This document shows, piece after piece, positions 9,131-17,660 of a stretch of DNA of 64,000 nucleotides. The notes beneath the pieces are model-generated. The model saw nothing but the letters and a program-made list of their open reading frames with translations, was not told the origin of the DNA and did no database searches. The DNA is taken from positions 2,853,501 to 2,917,500 of the forward strand of contig NZ_CP050440.1 of assembly GCF_011769525.1 (NCBI RefSeq). The letters run 5' to 3'. Position 1 is the first letter of the stretch. Each line of letters begins with the position of its first letter. The position numbers were made by a program, and so were the translations under genes. This DNA is from Tolypothrix sp. PCC 7910 (GTDB lineage: Bacteria; Cyanobacteriota; Cyanobacteriia; Cyanobacteriales; Nostocaceae).

Positions 9131-10035
9131 CTTTCAAATGTGCGTGAACAATCCACCATGTTCTTGATGGATGGAAAAGCACGCCCTCCATGTGTAAAGG
9201 ACAAAAGTTGAAAATTATTGTGCTCTATGCATGTTATTGAGCATCTGCTTGTACATATTTACTGTCCGCAGATGCCTATTTATTGGAGTTTAAATTTTAG
9301 CCCCTGCATTAACGCATACAGAGAATCTAAAATCCCAAATTGAGTGGCTAATATCTATCCCCTGGTATAGGTTTTTTAGCAGAATAAATGTTGTGCGATC
9401 CAATTAACTGCACGTAACTTTATTTGTCTTGTTTACTTTCCTTTAGATATATACCCTGATGAGATACACCACAAATAACTCAAACTTTCGTGGCTCTTGC
9501 GTTAATTAGATACTTCTATGACAGTGTGCCAAGACTAGTTACGTAATGTTATCTATCAAAAGTCGTAAAAAATCTATCCTTAGATAGTTTTAATAGCTTA
9601 ATTAGATAAATTAATAATAAGTTTTTAAGTTGTTATTTATACAAAATAAAATATTGATTATAGCTTGTACAGATGAATAAATTTAAAAAATTTATACAGA
9701 TAAAAATATATTAGTCTGTAAATAAAGTGATGAAAAAAATATGACTATCTCAGTCATATCAGGTAATAGCGAAATCTTAAAAAATCTCTCTACAAAAAAA
9801 TAGTTTCGACAAACTGAACCAGAATGATAAATTATTGATTCACTAAAATTGATGTTTACTGTTACTAATAATATAGCCTTAAAGTGAAGTATTTATGTAA
9901 TCATACTTAGAGTGTTACAGTTGAAAAAGTTGCACAATGTACTAATTCAGGGCAGTATGCATTAAAATAGCCAAGAAAAAACGCCACTATTGTGAATTAG
10001 GCTTGCAATTGCAAATTGCCAATTCTTTGGTCAAT
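9131..10035. other. Non-coding AT-rich region before the VirD4-like gene
   Basis: About 900 bases with no credible coding frame. The right two thirds is very AT-rich. A perfect inverted repeat, ATATGACT-5 nt-AGTCATAT, lies at 9739-9759, and a short CTATC/GATAG hairpin lies near 9575. It separates the replication block from the 3' end of the transfer operon and is the longest non-coding stretch in the element. It could hold oriT or a replication origin; nothing diagnostic was recognised. Confidence 0.4.
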
Positions 10036-11856
10036 CTACCAAGGTGAATCAGAATTAGGGCTAACTAATTCTATTTCCTCTTTTTGTTTTTGAGGATTCG
10101 TATACTGTGATTCTCCAGTTGCCAAAAGTTGATCTGCGATTTGCTTTCGCAAGTCTATAACTTCTTCTAAATGATCGATACCGACTTGAGGAGATCGCGC
10201 TATCAATCGTGGATAAACTTGCTCATCCCAAAGCTTCTCGCTTTTGGACATCCGATGCATATCTAATTTAGGGATGGGAATGGTTAGGGCATAAGGGATT
10301 GAACCTTCGCTTCCCGATGTATAACCAGGGTTAGTGATGACGCACTTGCCAATTGGAAAGCGCATAATTTCATCTGCGGTGAGAATCGGCATTGTTTGCA
10401 GATTATCCGTCCAAGTAACTGTTCGTCCTTCCTTGGAATCGCTGATGGATTTATTTTTGATGATGAATTCCTTTTGACCGTAGGATTGAGAAAACTTTTC
10501 TGCTGTTGAGTAATTGGCTGGGTTGTAAAGGATTTTGGTACTACAAGCACTAGCGATCGCAGCTGCTAAATTATCTCCGTAGGCGTTCGCTAATTGTTCT
10601 AAAGACTGAACCCCCAACACAAAACAAGCACCATTGCTTCTATATTCGTTAATCCATTGGGGTAATGCCTTCAGGTACAGTGAGGGTAACTCGTCGATAA
10701 ATATTCCCAGTGGGTCTTTTCTTGGCGTGGATAGATTGCTGACAATCGTCATGTGTAAAGCGGCTGCAAGTAATGGCCCTACCACATCCCGCCTGGGGTC
10801 ATCCAATTTGAAAATCAGAATTTGCTTGGATGATAGTTTGGTGGGAATAGTGCTTTTCCCGATAAAAGATGGCAAAAGCGATCGCTGCATAAAACCAGAA
10901 AATATTCCGGCTGTGGTTGTGTCAATACTTGCTATCGTCTTCTCACTGTCTTTGGCTTTGAGATACTGCAAAAAGGAAGCTGCAACCCAACGAGAAACTT
11001 TACCTGATTGTACTGCTGCATGTAGCTTATCGATCAAGTTATCAATTGATTGAATGCAGTAAACAGTCGCTAAATCTGGAAAATCGCTACTCTTAGCCAG
11101 TTGGATTAATGCTTTTGCCAGTAAATCAGCAGCCTTCGAGAAAAATTCATCACCTTTACCACCTCCACCTGCATTGGCATTAATCACCTGAGCGATTTGT
11201 GCTGCTGTCACCGCATCTTCTTGGTTCTCCATGAAATCAAGCGGGTTGATTACTTCGCTGTATGGTTCGCCAGGTGCAAATATTCGCACGTCATAACCAT
11301 AACGTGCAGCCAAGGGTGCAAGTAATTTCATCTGATCGCCCTTTTTGTCATAGACAATTAGCGGAAAACCTTGCACCATGCAACTTTCGGCCATACGATC
11401 GATTGTCCCAAAAGTCTTACCAGCACCAGGAGCGCCTAAAACCAAAGTAGAGCGTTCGGCATGAGGTATCCAAACTGTGGGGGATGCACCAAGGATAGTT
11501 TGAAGGGCAGCGCCAAATCTTCTGAGTTTTCCACCAAACCAATAGCGGGGTGAACCACACCAAAAAGTGACTTTGTTGTGTTTGCGCTCATGAATCTGTT
11601 TGAGAGCCAGGTTTGTTGCTGCTAGTTTCTCTACTGTCCCTACTACTCGTCCTGTGGAAATCTTACCTTTTTTTCCACCAGAAAATTGACTTAATAAAAT
11701 TAGGAATACTAAAATCCCAATCATTGTCAATCCTTCGGGATTAGCAAAGGTTTTAAACAATCCATTGATGTCAATACTTGATTTGATTTCGTTGGGTTTA
11801 TGTGCTGTTAGACTGGGATTTTTAATATTTGATATCAATATAATTTGCTGTTTCAT
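10036..11856 (-). CDS. VirD4/TraG-type coupling ATPase (T4CP)
   Basis: Links the relaxosome to the secretion channel and pumps DNA. It has a hydrophobic N-terminal segment at about 43-57, Walker A GAPGAGKTFGTIDRM at 141-155, Walker B GIFIDELPSLY at about 384-394 and the ARxxxGVQSLEQL-like sensor segment (CFVLGVQSLEQLA) after it. At 606 residues it matches the family. Only one membrane segment is obvious, against two in many T4CPs. It is the last gene of the minus-strand transfer operon. Confidence 0.9.
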   Translation of the reverse strand: MKQQIILISNIKNPSLTAHKPNEIKSSIDINGLFKTFANPEGLTMIGILVFLILLSQFSGGKKGKISTGRVVGTVEKLAATNLALKQIHERKHNKVTFWCGSPRYWFGGKLRRFGAALQTILGASPTVWIPHAERSTLVLGAPGAGKTFGTIDRMAESCMVQGFPLIVYDKKGDQMKLLAPLAARYGYDVRIFAPGEPYSEVINPLDFMENQEDAVTAAQIAQVINANAGGGGKGDEFFSKAADLLAKALIQLAKSSDFPDLATVYCIQSIDNLIDKLHAAVQSGKVSRWVAASFLQYLKAKDSEKTIASIDTTTAGIFSGFMQRSLLPSFIGKSTIPTKLSSKQILIFKLDDPRRDVVGPLLAAALHMTIVSNLSTPRKDPLGIFIDELPSLYLKALPQWINEYRSNGACFVLGVQSLEQLANAYGDNLAAAIASACSTKILYNPANYSTAEKFSQSYGQKEFIIKNKSISDSKEGRTVTWTDNLQTMPILTADEIMRFPIGKCVITNPGYTSGSEGSIPYALTIPIPKLDMHRMSKSEKLWDEQVYPRLIARSPQVGIDHLEEVIDLRKQIADQLLATGESQYTNPQKQKEEIELVSPNSDSPW

Positions 11857-11894
11857 TTTACAAGTATTGTCACCAAATTAATAATTAGATAATT

Positions 11895-12008
11895 TTAAAT
11901 ATAGCCTTTAAGCAATAAATTTGTAACAAGCATAAAGCCTCCTAATCCTAAATAAAAGTAAACCAATAAGCGAACAATTTTTATTGATATTATTTTATCT
12001 GTTTTCAT
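11895..12008 (-). CDS. Small single-pass membrane peptide, candidate
   Basis: A 37-codon frame (ATG at 12008, TAA at 11895-11897) lies in the otherwise empty gap between the secreted protein gene and the T4CP gene, on the operon strand. It starts with a basic segment (MKTDKIISIKIVR) followed by about 20 hydrophobic residues. The size and layout would suit a small accessory membrane protein of a secretion channel. No strong ribosome-binding site is visible and the DNA is AT-rich, so it may be chance. Confidence 0.35.
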   Translation of the reverse strand: MKTDKIISIKIVRLLVYFYLGLGGFMLVTNLLLKGYI

Positions 12009-12037
12009 ACCTGATAAAGGCTTATCTTTATTGTTGA

Positions 12038-13195
12038 TTATTGGGTATTACCAAGAAAAATATGGGAATTGACCTTATAAGTTATAAATGGAACTGGGCC
12101 AATAAAATATGGCGTTGCACCACAAGTATTTTTGAAGCGGAAGAATATAGCAGTGTCAAAGGTATCAGTTTGCTCGTTCGGTTCCATCACTACTACTTTA
12201 AAAGCGCTGCCGTAGGGTAATCTTCCAGTCGGTTCTTTGCCTGCATTTACCGATTTTAAGCAACCCCAACCACCTGCTACTTGCTGATATTTACCGCTAA
12301 TCCAAGAGCGTCCTTCAAATTCTCCCCTAATAGTCCGTCCTGAATCTTCCAAGTCGTCTAGTTCAATATAAGGGCATTTTTGCCCAGAACAAGGGACAGA
12401 AAAACCAGCTACATCCGAACCTGACACCGTTCGCTGACGGCGTTTTTCATCTGTACCCCAAATAAAATCAATTCGAGCGATCGCATTACCAACTTCTGCT
12501 ATAGGCACAGGAAAGTAAGCTAAAGGTACAGCATTTAATCTCGGGATATCTTTTATTAAGGCGTTTTGCCAAAGAGTGAAATTTGATAGCTGTACTGTAT
12601 CGAGATTAGGAATATCAGAAATTTTGTAGGATGATAAGTTAATTTGGTTGAGTTTGAGACTTCCTAATGTTGGGTTTTGGGATAAAAGTGTAGCAAGTGA
12701 GGTGTTGATATTGATTTGAGGATATGTTGCTTTTAATAGTGCTGCGACGGGTTTGATTGTTGCTGTATTAGTTGCTGACAGATTAGGTACAATTTGTGCT
12801 AAGTGCTGGAGAGTCTGTTGTCCTACTAATGGAAAGCTATCAAAGGTAACGGTATTTTCATCTGGATAATTAATGATATTGGCGATGTTACTCAGGCTGA
12901 ATAATTGAGGTTTTAGAACTGTCTCGATATCGCCTAATGTTAAATATTTATCTGGTGTGTCTCCAGCATTCCATTTGCGATAAAATCCGTCAATTTTGAT
13001 TAAACCACTTTCTTGTATTGGTGGCATTTTAGTAAATGAAATTCTCTGCCAGTCAGGTATTAATATTTGCTTACCCGTGGAAATTGATATTGCGCGAGCA
13101 GGTAGATTTGGTTGATGTTGTGCAGAAGTTAGAGGTGAAAAGATGCTAGTCAAAATCGTCAACAATAACAAACTTAGAAATCGAAAAATTTTCAT
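12038..13195 (-). CDS. Secreted/periplasmic protein of the transfer operon, unknown function
   Basis: A 385-residue protein with a clear Sec signal peptide (basic MKIFR, a hydrophobic run of Leu/Ile/Thr, cleavage near SAQ at 25-27). The middle region, about 100-215, is leucine- and asparagine-rich and reads like irregular repeats (NPTLGSLKLNQINL, then IPNLDTVQLSNFTL). The C-terminal half contains several cysteines (CSGQKC, GWGCLKS, KNTCG) that could form disulphides in the periplasm. Position between T4SS genes and the T4CP gene suggests an exported part of the transfer apparatus or an adhesin, but no family is recognised. Confidence 0.65.
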   Translation of the reverse strand: MKIFRFLSLLLLTILTSIFSPLTSAQHQPNLPARAISISTGKQILIPDWQRISFTKMPPIQESGLIKIDGFYRKWNAGDTPDKYLTLGDIETVLKPQLFSLSNIANIINYPDENTVTFDSFPLVGQQTLQHLAQIVPNLSATNTATIKPVAALLKATYPQININTSLATLLSQNPTLGSLKLNQINLSSYKISDIPNLDTVQLSNFTLWQNALIKDIPRLNAVPLAYFPVPIAEVGNAIARIDFIWGTDEKRRQRTVSGSDVAGFSVPCSGQKCPYIELDDLEDSGRTIRGEFEGRSWISGKYQQVAGGWGCLKSVNAGKEPTGRLPYGSAFKVVVMEPNEQTDTFDTAIFFRFKNTCGATPYFIGPVPFITYKVNSHIFLGNTQ

Positions 13196-13688
13196 GCATC
13201 TCTTCTGAGATTTATTAAGAAGAATTCAGAATTCAGGAGCCAGAATTCATCTTGAATTCTGTGCGAATGATGAATATTGGTTTAAACCCTCGTCCCTGGT
13301 GACGAGACAGGGGTTGAAAATTTCGTTAAAACACCATCTCTTTATGGGTGGTGTATTCTGACTCCTGACTCCTTTTTATTTATTGAACTATTTTCGATGA
13401 TTGCAATATAGAATTGCACTTTTCTCAGGACGTAAATACTTCTATTTAAATGGTAATATTTGGGATGTATTCATATCTCATCTCGACTTTATCCATTTTG
13501 ATAATAGGAGGAGGCAAGATGAAGAAAGATAAATATGGGAAAAGAGAAAATAGCAGAAATCCAATATAGAAACTGCAATCCGTTAGTGCGATCGCCGGTG
13601 AGAGTCAAGTGCTACACCATCCCAAACCTCACAAAGCCCCGCCAATTCTCAGTAAAATGAATATAGTCTTGCTTACTGCAAAATTACC
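13196..13688. other. Intergenic region with short repeats before the Uma2 gene
   Basis: About 490 bases without a gene. It contains repeated GAATTC-rich words (AGAATTCAGAATTCAGGAG near 13221, again near 13251) and a HIP1 octamer close to 13590. This repeat type is common between cyanobacterial chromosomal genes and contrasts with the compact transfer operon around it, consistent with the Uma2 gene having been carried in with its own flanks. Confidence 0.4.
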
Positions 13689-14237
13689 ATGACCAGAACA
13701 CTCACCCACTGGACAATTGAAGACTATCATCGGATGATTGCAAGCGGGTTGCTGGCTGGGCGACAGGTGGAATTGATTGATGGACAGATTGTTGATATGG
13801 CTCCAGAACTTCCCATTCATCGAGCAACCTATCGGCGAGGAGTAAAGTATCTGGAAGCATTGCTGGGCGAGCGCGCCGTCATCTTTTCGGCAGCACCGAT
13901 TACATTGCCCAAACATGGTGAACCCCAACCCGATATTTGCGTTGCTGTTCCTCCAGAATCTCGCTACGATCAACGCCATCCTGAACCAGAGGACATTTAT
14001 TGGCTGATTGAGGTATCAAATTCTACACTGGCTTACGATTTAGACGAGAAAGCCAAGCTCTACGCCAAAAGCGGGATTCAAGATTACTGGGTATTAGATA
14101 TTGTAAATACTCAGTTGTGGGTGCATCGAAATCCACATGATGGAGACTATAAATCTGTTGTGCGCGTTTCGACAGGTACGCTAACTCCACTGGCATTGCC
14201 TGGTATAGCGATCGAGGTTGCTCGTTTGTTGGGCTAG
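13689..14237 (+). CDS. Uma2 family (DUF820) PD-(D/E)XK nuclease-like protein
   Basis: 182 residues, the normal length for the Uma2 family so abundant in cyanobacteria. It shows the usual beginning (WTIEDYHRMIASGLLAGRQVELIDGQIVDM), the restriction-fold core with PQPDICVAV (Asp), WLIEVSNSTLAYDLDEKAKLYA (Glu and Lys), and the closing DYWVLDI strand. The biological role of the family is unknown. It is on the strand opposite to the surrounding transfer operon and splits it, so it is probably a later insertion. Confidence 0.85.
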   Translation: MTRTLTHWTIEDYHRMIASGLLAGRQVELIDGQIVDMAPELPIHRATYRRGVKYLEALLGERAVIFSAAPITLPKHGEPQPDICVAVPPESRYDQRHPEPEDIYWLIEVSNSTLAYDLDEKAKLYAKSGIQDYWVLDIVNTQLWVHRNPHDGDYKSVVRVSTGTLTPLALPGIAIEVARLLG

Positions 14238-14324
14238 TGGTTTAGATTACAAGATTTTGGGAGTTTGGATTTGTTGCTGAATTGCCTATGCGGCGGGGTA
14301 GTTCACCTAACCTTGCTATCCTAA

Positions 14325-15911
14325 TTAACTGCCAAACAAAACCTCCGGCTCTTTAGCCCATCGACTTTTATCAGGTGATGTTGCTGGACGTGCATAAACA
14401 GCTTTGTTCCGAATCTCGATAATTTTATCTTCCTCTCGAATCATACTGGGAGTGAAATTGTATCGCTGCTCCAAAAAATCCTTTACAGTCACACTCAGAG
14501 GTTTTTTACCCAGTTCACAAGTAGAAAACTCCTGTGTATTTCGATAAAATGCTTCCTGTGCTGTTTTCCTCACTATCATTGCAATTTCAGCAGGAGTAAG
14601 TAAGTTCGTCTCCCTCAATAAACGCAACCAATCTTTTTCACTAAAATCCAGTCCTGGAAAATATTTAGCCAGGTGCAATTTAAATATTTCATACCTGGCC
14701 CCAGCATGAGGAAGGTCTACAAAAATGATTTCGTCAAAGCGACGTACCAATTCCGGGGGCAGAAATTCCAATCTGTTGACAGTAGCCATCACTAATACTT
14801 GCGATGTTCGCTCTTGCATCCAGGTAAGTAACTTTCCTGCTAGTTGACGAGAGATACCACCATCGCTATCAGAGTCGAAACCAGCAAAACCTTTATCAAA
14901 GTCATCAAAATAGAGGACTAAGCCGTATTCACCATTAGCATCACAAAATTGTAGAAACTCTCGCAAATTCTTCCTCGATTCGTAAGCCGTTGCACCACGT
15001 AATCCTGCCCAGTCAACAGCAACCATTGGTACACCCATTTTCTTAGCTGCCAGTTTTGCACTCAATGATTTTCCTGTTCCTGGTGGCCCCCAAAGAATTA
15101 TTCCTTTGGGAAATTGGAGATTATGTACTCTTGCCTCTGGTTTGAGCAGCACAGCTGCACGCTCTAAGATTTCTTCTAGTAGGTCTAAACCACCAGTCTG
15201 CGGCACATCTGGCTCGCTGATAAATTCTATACCCTGATGTAAAAACTTGCTATTTTTGTAAGCTAATACTGCATCATTAAGTTCTTCCAAGGTATGAACA
15301 AAGCCTGACAACTGAGAAAATAGTATTTCCAGTTCACCTATTGGTAAACCCAAGCAGGTTCGGATTAAGGTTTCAAATTGGCGATCGCTATTTCTATTTA
15401 ATTCAACCCGACTCTCAAGTATTTCCATTACGATTTCGCGAACTGCGATCGCATCTGGAAATGGGTAGGTGAGGATTGGAACTAAAGGCACTAACAAAAG
15501 CGGCAGTTCGATGTAAGTTTCGCAACATATAAGTAGTTGCTGTCTTGTGTTCGCTGCTAAGTCATAAACTAAATTACTTAGCATTGCCGTTGTTTGTGGT
15601 GGGAATAAACCTGTGACAGCATCTGGGGAAATTGCAGCCTCAAAGACAAATATCCCTGGTGCGTTTAGGTGTTGCAATAACCAAACTAACCCCGATGTAC
15701 ATTCAGCATCAGTCGGGACAAATCGTATATATTCATCAACTTTTTGTAACTGGGAGTAACCTGAATTCCAGAAATATAAAGGAATTCTCCAAGTTGTGGC
15801 TAATTTAGAAAGAAAATTCAATACCTTTATCCGTTCGGTAAGTGGAGTTTCTAAAGCAACAACTGCCCGTCCTTTTTCAAATAACATTGGTAAATCTTGA
15901 AGTTGCAGCAT
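14325..15911 (-). CDS. AAA+ ATPase, Ycf46-like
   Basis: A 528-residue protein. The N-terminal 230 residues form a degenerate P-loop-like domain without Walker motifs. The C-terminal AAA+ module has Walker A GPPGTGKS at 275-282, Walker B region LVLYFDDFDK at 332-340 (Asp in place of the usual Glu), sensor VMATVNR and an arginine finger region ELVRRFDE. The layout, an inactive first domain and active second domain, matches Ycf46-type ATPases. It begins three bases after the stop of the membrane nuclease-like gene, so the two are a unit. Possible roles are remodelling or quality control of the DNA-transfer complex; this is inference. Confidence 0.8.
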   Translation of the reverse strand: MLQLQDLPMLFEKGRAVVALETPLTERIKVLNFLSKLATTWRIPLYFWNSGYSQLQKVDEYIRFVPTDAECTSGLVWLLQHLNAPGIFVFEAAISPDAVTGLFPPQTTAMLSNLVYDLAANTRQQLLICCETYIELPLLLVPLVPILTYPFPDAIAVREIVMEILESRVELNRNSDRQFETLIRTCLGLPIGELEILFSQLSGFVHTLEELNDAVLAYKNSKFLHQGIEFISEPDVPQTGGLDLLEEILERAAVLLKPEARVHNLQFPKGIILWGPPGTGKSLSAKLAAKKMGVPMVAVDWAGLRGATAYESRKNLREFLQFCDANGEYGLVLYFDDFDKGFAGFDSDSDGGISRQLAGKLLTWMQERTSQVLVMATVNRLEFLPPELVRRFDEIIFVDLPHAGARYEIFKLHLAKYFPGLDFSEKDWLRLLRETNLLTPAEIAMIVRKTAQEAFYRNTQEFSTCELGKKPLSVTVKDFLEQRYNFTPSMIREEDKIIEIRNKAVYARPATSPDKSRWAKEPEVLFGS

Positions 15912-15914
15912 TAT

Positions 15915-16868
15915 TTAGTGGAGATAAACAGGTAAATATGTTTTGCGATAGTCCTCTTTAGCCCATTTTTTCGCCTGTTTGATAGTCCACATAGGTTCAG
16001 GCGGCAAATCTGGTATGGGTTGTAGGCTATTCAAGTAGCTGCGATCGCCTGTCACTTGTGCGATAACTTTGGCGATCGCTTTGCAACAACTGTGGGGATA
16101 TTTGACAACTTGTTTCTCGCTAAATCGAATTACTACCCAATTACTGTTGGTAAAAAATTTATTTCTGATGTCATCTTTCCCTTGGTTGATGCAGTGATGA
16201 GGTGCTTTAGTATCACCTACATAAGGTTCATCAATTTCAATATCAATACTTAAGCTGCTTGGATGTATCAACACAAAATCAGCGGAATAAGGATAAGAAA
16301 ATTGTGGATTTTCAAATGCTACGCCCTGAGTGATAGTTCCAAAAACACGCTGGAGAACTCGATAAAAAGCTTTTTCAGAAACACCTATTGTGGCATTACT
16401 TAAACCAATAGGCTGTAAAATTTTACCTGTCAGCCAACAACGCAGTTTGTCTTCATGTTGTGATTGATGCAGAATAATTTTCTTTTCTGTTTGGGTTGAT
16501 GTTTGATAGTTGGCAATTTTTTCGTTATCTACTTTTGTATAAGAAATAGTACAAGCACAAAAAATACCTAAGCCAATTAATGCCCAAGCAATTATAACCA
16601 ACCACAAAGGAGACAGTAGAATTAACGAACAGGGTATGATAAATCCAACAGATATAAAAAAGACATATACTAATATGTTTGATAGCCAATTTTTCTGATT
16701 AATATAATAATTGTTTTTGATTGGATAATGGTCTTGATTTGGCTTATAACAAGGATTTTTAAGAGGCAAAATTGAATTTTGAGCCAAAAACTTCAGTATT
16801 AAAGGTGGATATAAAATTACTGGATAAAACTTACTCACAATTTCCAACAAATTTATCTTTAAAATCAA
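15915..16868 (-). CDS. Membrane protein with a PD-(D/E)XK-like cytoplasmic domain
   Basis: 317 residues. Two adjacent hydrophobic helices at about 62-82 and 86-108 form a hairpin anchor. The C-terminal part (about 165-275) resembles small restriction-fold nucleases: ADFVLIHPSSLSIDIEIDEPYVG provides Asp197 and an acidic Glu/Asp cluster at 211-214, followed by NKFFTNSNWVVIRFSEKQVVKYP, the VSR/DUF559-like strand-helix pattern. It is immediately upstream of the AAA+ ATPase. A host-derived or element-encoded membrane nuclease is the working idea; activity is unproven. Confidence 0.6.
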   Translation of the reverse strand: MILKINLLEIVSKFYPVILYPPLILKFLAQNSILPLKNPCYKPNQDHYPIKNNYYINQKNWLSNILVYVFFISVGFIIPCSLILLSPLWLVIIAWALIGLGIFCACTISYTKVDNEKIANYQTSTQTEKKIILHQSQHEDKLRCWLTGKILQPIGLSNATIGVSEKAFYRVLQRVFGTITQGVAFENPQFSYPYSADFVLIHPSSLSIDIEIDEPYVGDTKAPHHCINQGKDDIRNKFFTNSNWVVIRFSEKQVVKYPHSCCKAIAKVIAQVTGDRSYLNSLQPIPDLPPEPMWTIKQAKKWAKEDYRKTYLPVYLH

Positions 16869-16898
16869 ATTGCCTAATGCGGGTTACTTCAATAATCG

Positions 16899-17648
16899 TT
16901 ATCGTAATTTAATCTGAGTGGTTAAAGGAGTTTTCAATTTATCCCTAATACCCAATAATCCTAGTTCGTTCAACACAGAAAGTGATAGCCTAACATCTTG
17001 TGCAATTTCAACTAATGATTTGTCTGTATTGCGAGACAATGCTAAAAATTCTCTAACTTTTGCTACTACTGTGTCTGATGAAGGCGTATAACTTTGACGC
17101 ATCGCAAAAACTAAACCGCGTTCAATATCATCTATTGTAGCTTTACGAAAAGAACCAACTTCTAAAGAGCGTTTGGATATTTCTAATTCGGAAATCGGTA
17201 TAATGCTTATACCACTATACTGAGGAGAGTTTTCTCCTGGTTGTAGATTGAAGGTATACAGATGTGATACACCGTCGCTTGTTACAGTTTCGATAAATAA
17301 ATTGGTAACCGTTGTTGTAGTTAAATTAGGAAATTTTAATGGTTGTATTCGACGCAAAAATACAGTCATAGCTTGACCTTTTTCCAGTGGCGTATCGGTA
17401 GCATAGGTAAAGCGGCTGGGATCTGCTAAAAAAATTTGAGTAATTAGTTCGTTAACACCAGTAAAATCAATAGCAGTCGCCCTCCCAGACCAAACTTTAA
17501 TATTAATTGCCGAACCTGTAGTACCTCCCTTAGCTGAACTACTAACTGTTAACATAGCTGGCTGTTGTGCTTGAACCGGAATTGAGCAATAAACTGTCGC
17601 TAGTCCGAAAATTATCACAAGATATTTATTGAAAACCATTCTATTCAT
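16899..17648 (-). CDS. VirB9/TrbG-like periplasmic T4SS component
   Basis: 249 residues with a signal peptide ending near VQAQ (about 28). The core ATAIDFTGVNELITQIFLAD and the strand TNLFIETVTSDGVSHLYTFNL match the VirB9/TrbG beta domain, whose product forms the outer-membrane ring with VirB7 and VirB10. It lies 12 bases after the VirB10-like gene, the usual neighbour. The C-terminal 80 residues are helical and unlike the classic VirB9 C-terminal domain, possibly a cyanobacterial variation. Confidence 0.75.
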   Translation of the reverse strand: MNRMVFNKYLVIIFGLATVYCSIPVQAQQPAMLTVSSSAKGGTTGSAINIKVWSGRATAIDFTGVNELITQIFLADPSRFTYATDTPLEKGQAMTVFLRRIQPLKFPNLTTTTVTNLFIETVTSDGVSHLYTFNLQPGENSPQYSGISIIPISELEISKRSLEVGSFRKATIDDIERGLVFAMRQSYTPSSDTVVAKVREFLALSRNTDKSLVEIAQDVRLSLSVLNELGLLGIRDKLKTPLTTQIKLR

Positions 17649-17660
17649 CGCCTCAAAATA

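Noticed and set aside
10634-11053. 139-codon frame opposite the T4CP gene
   Set aside because: Shadow of the well supported VirD4-like gene on the other strand.
16056-16253. 65-codon frame opposite the membrane nuclease-like gene
   Set aside because: Shadow frame, with no start signal or domain.
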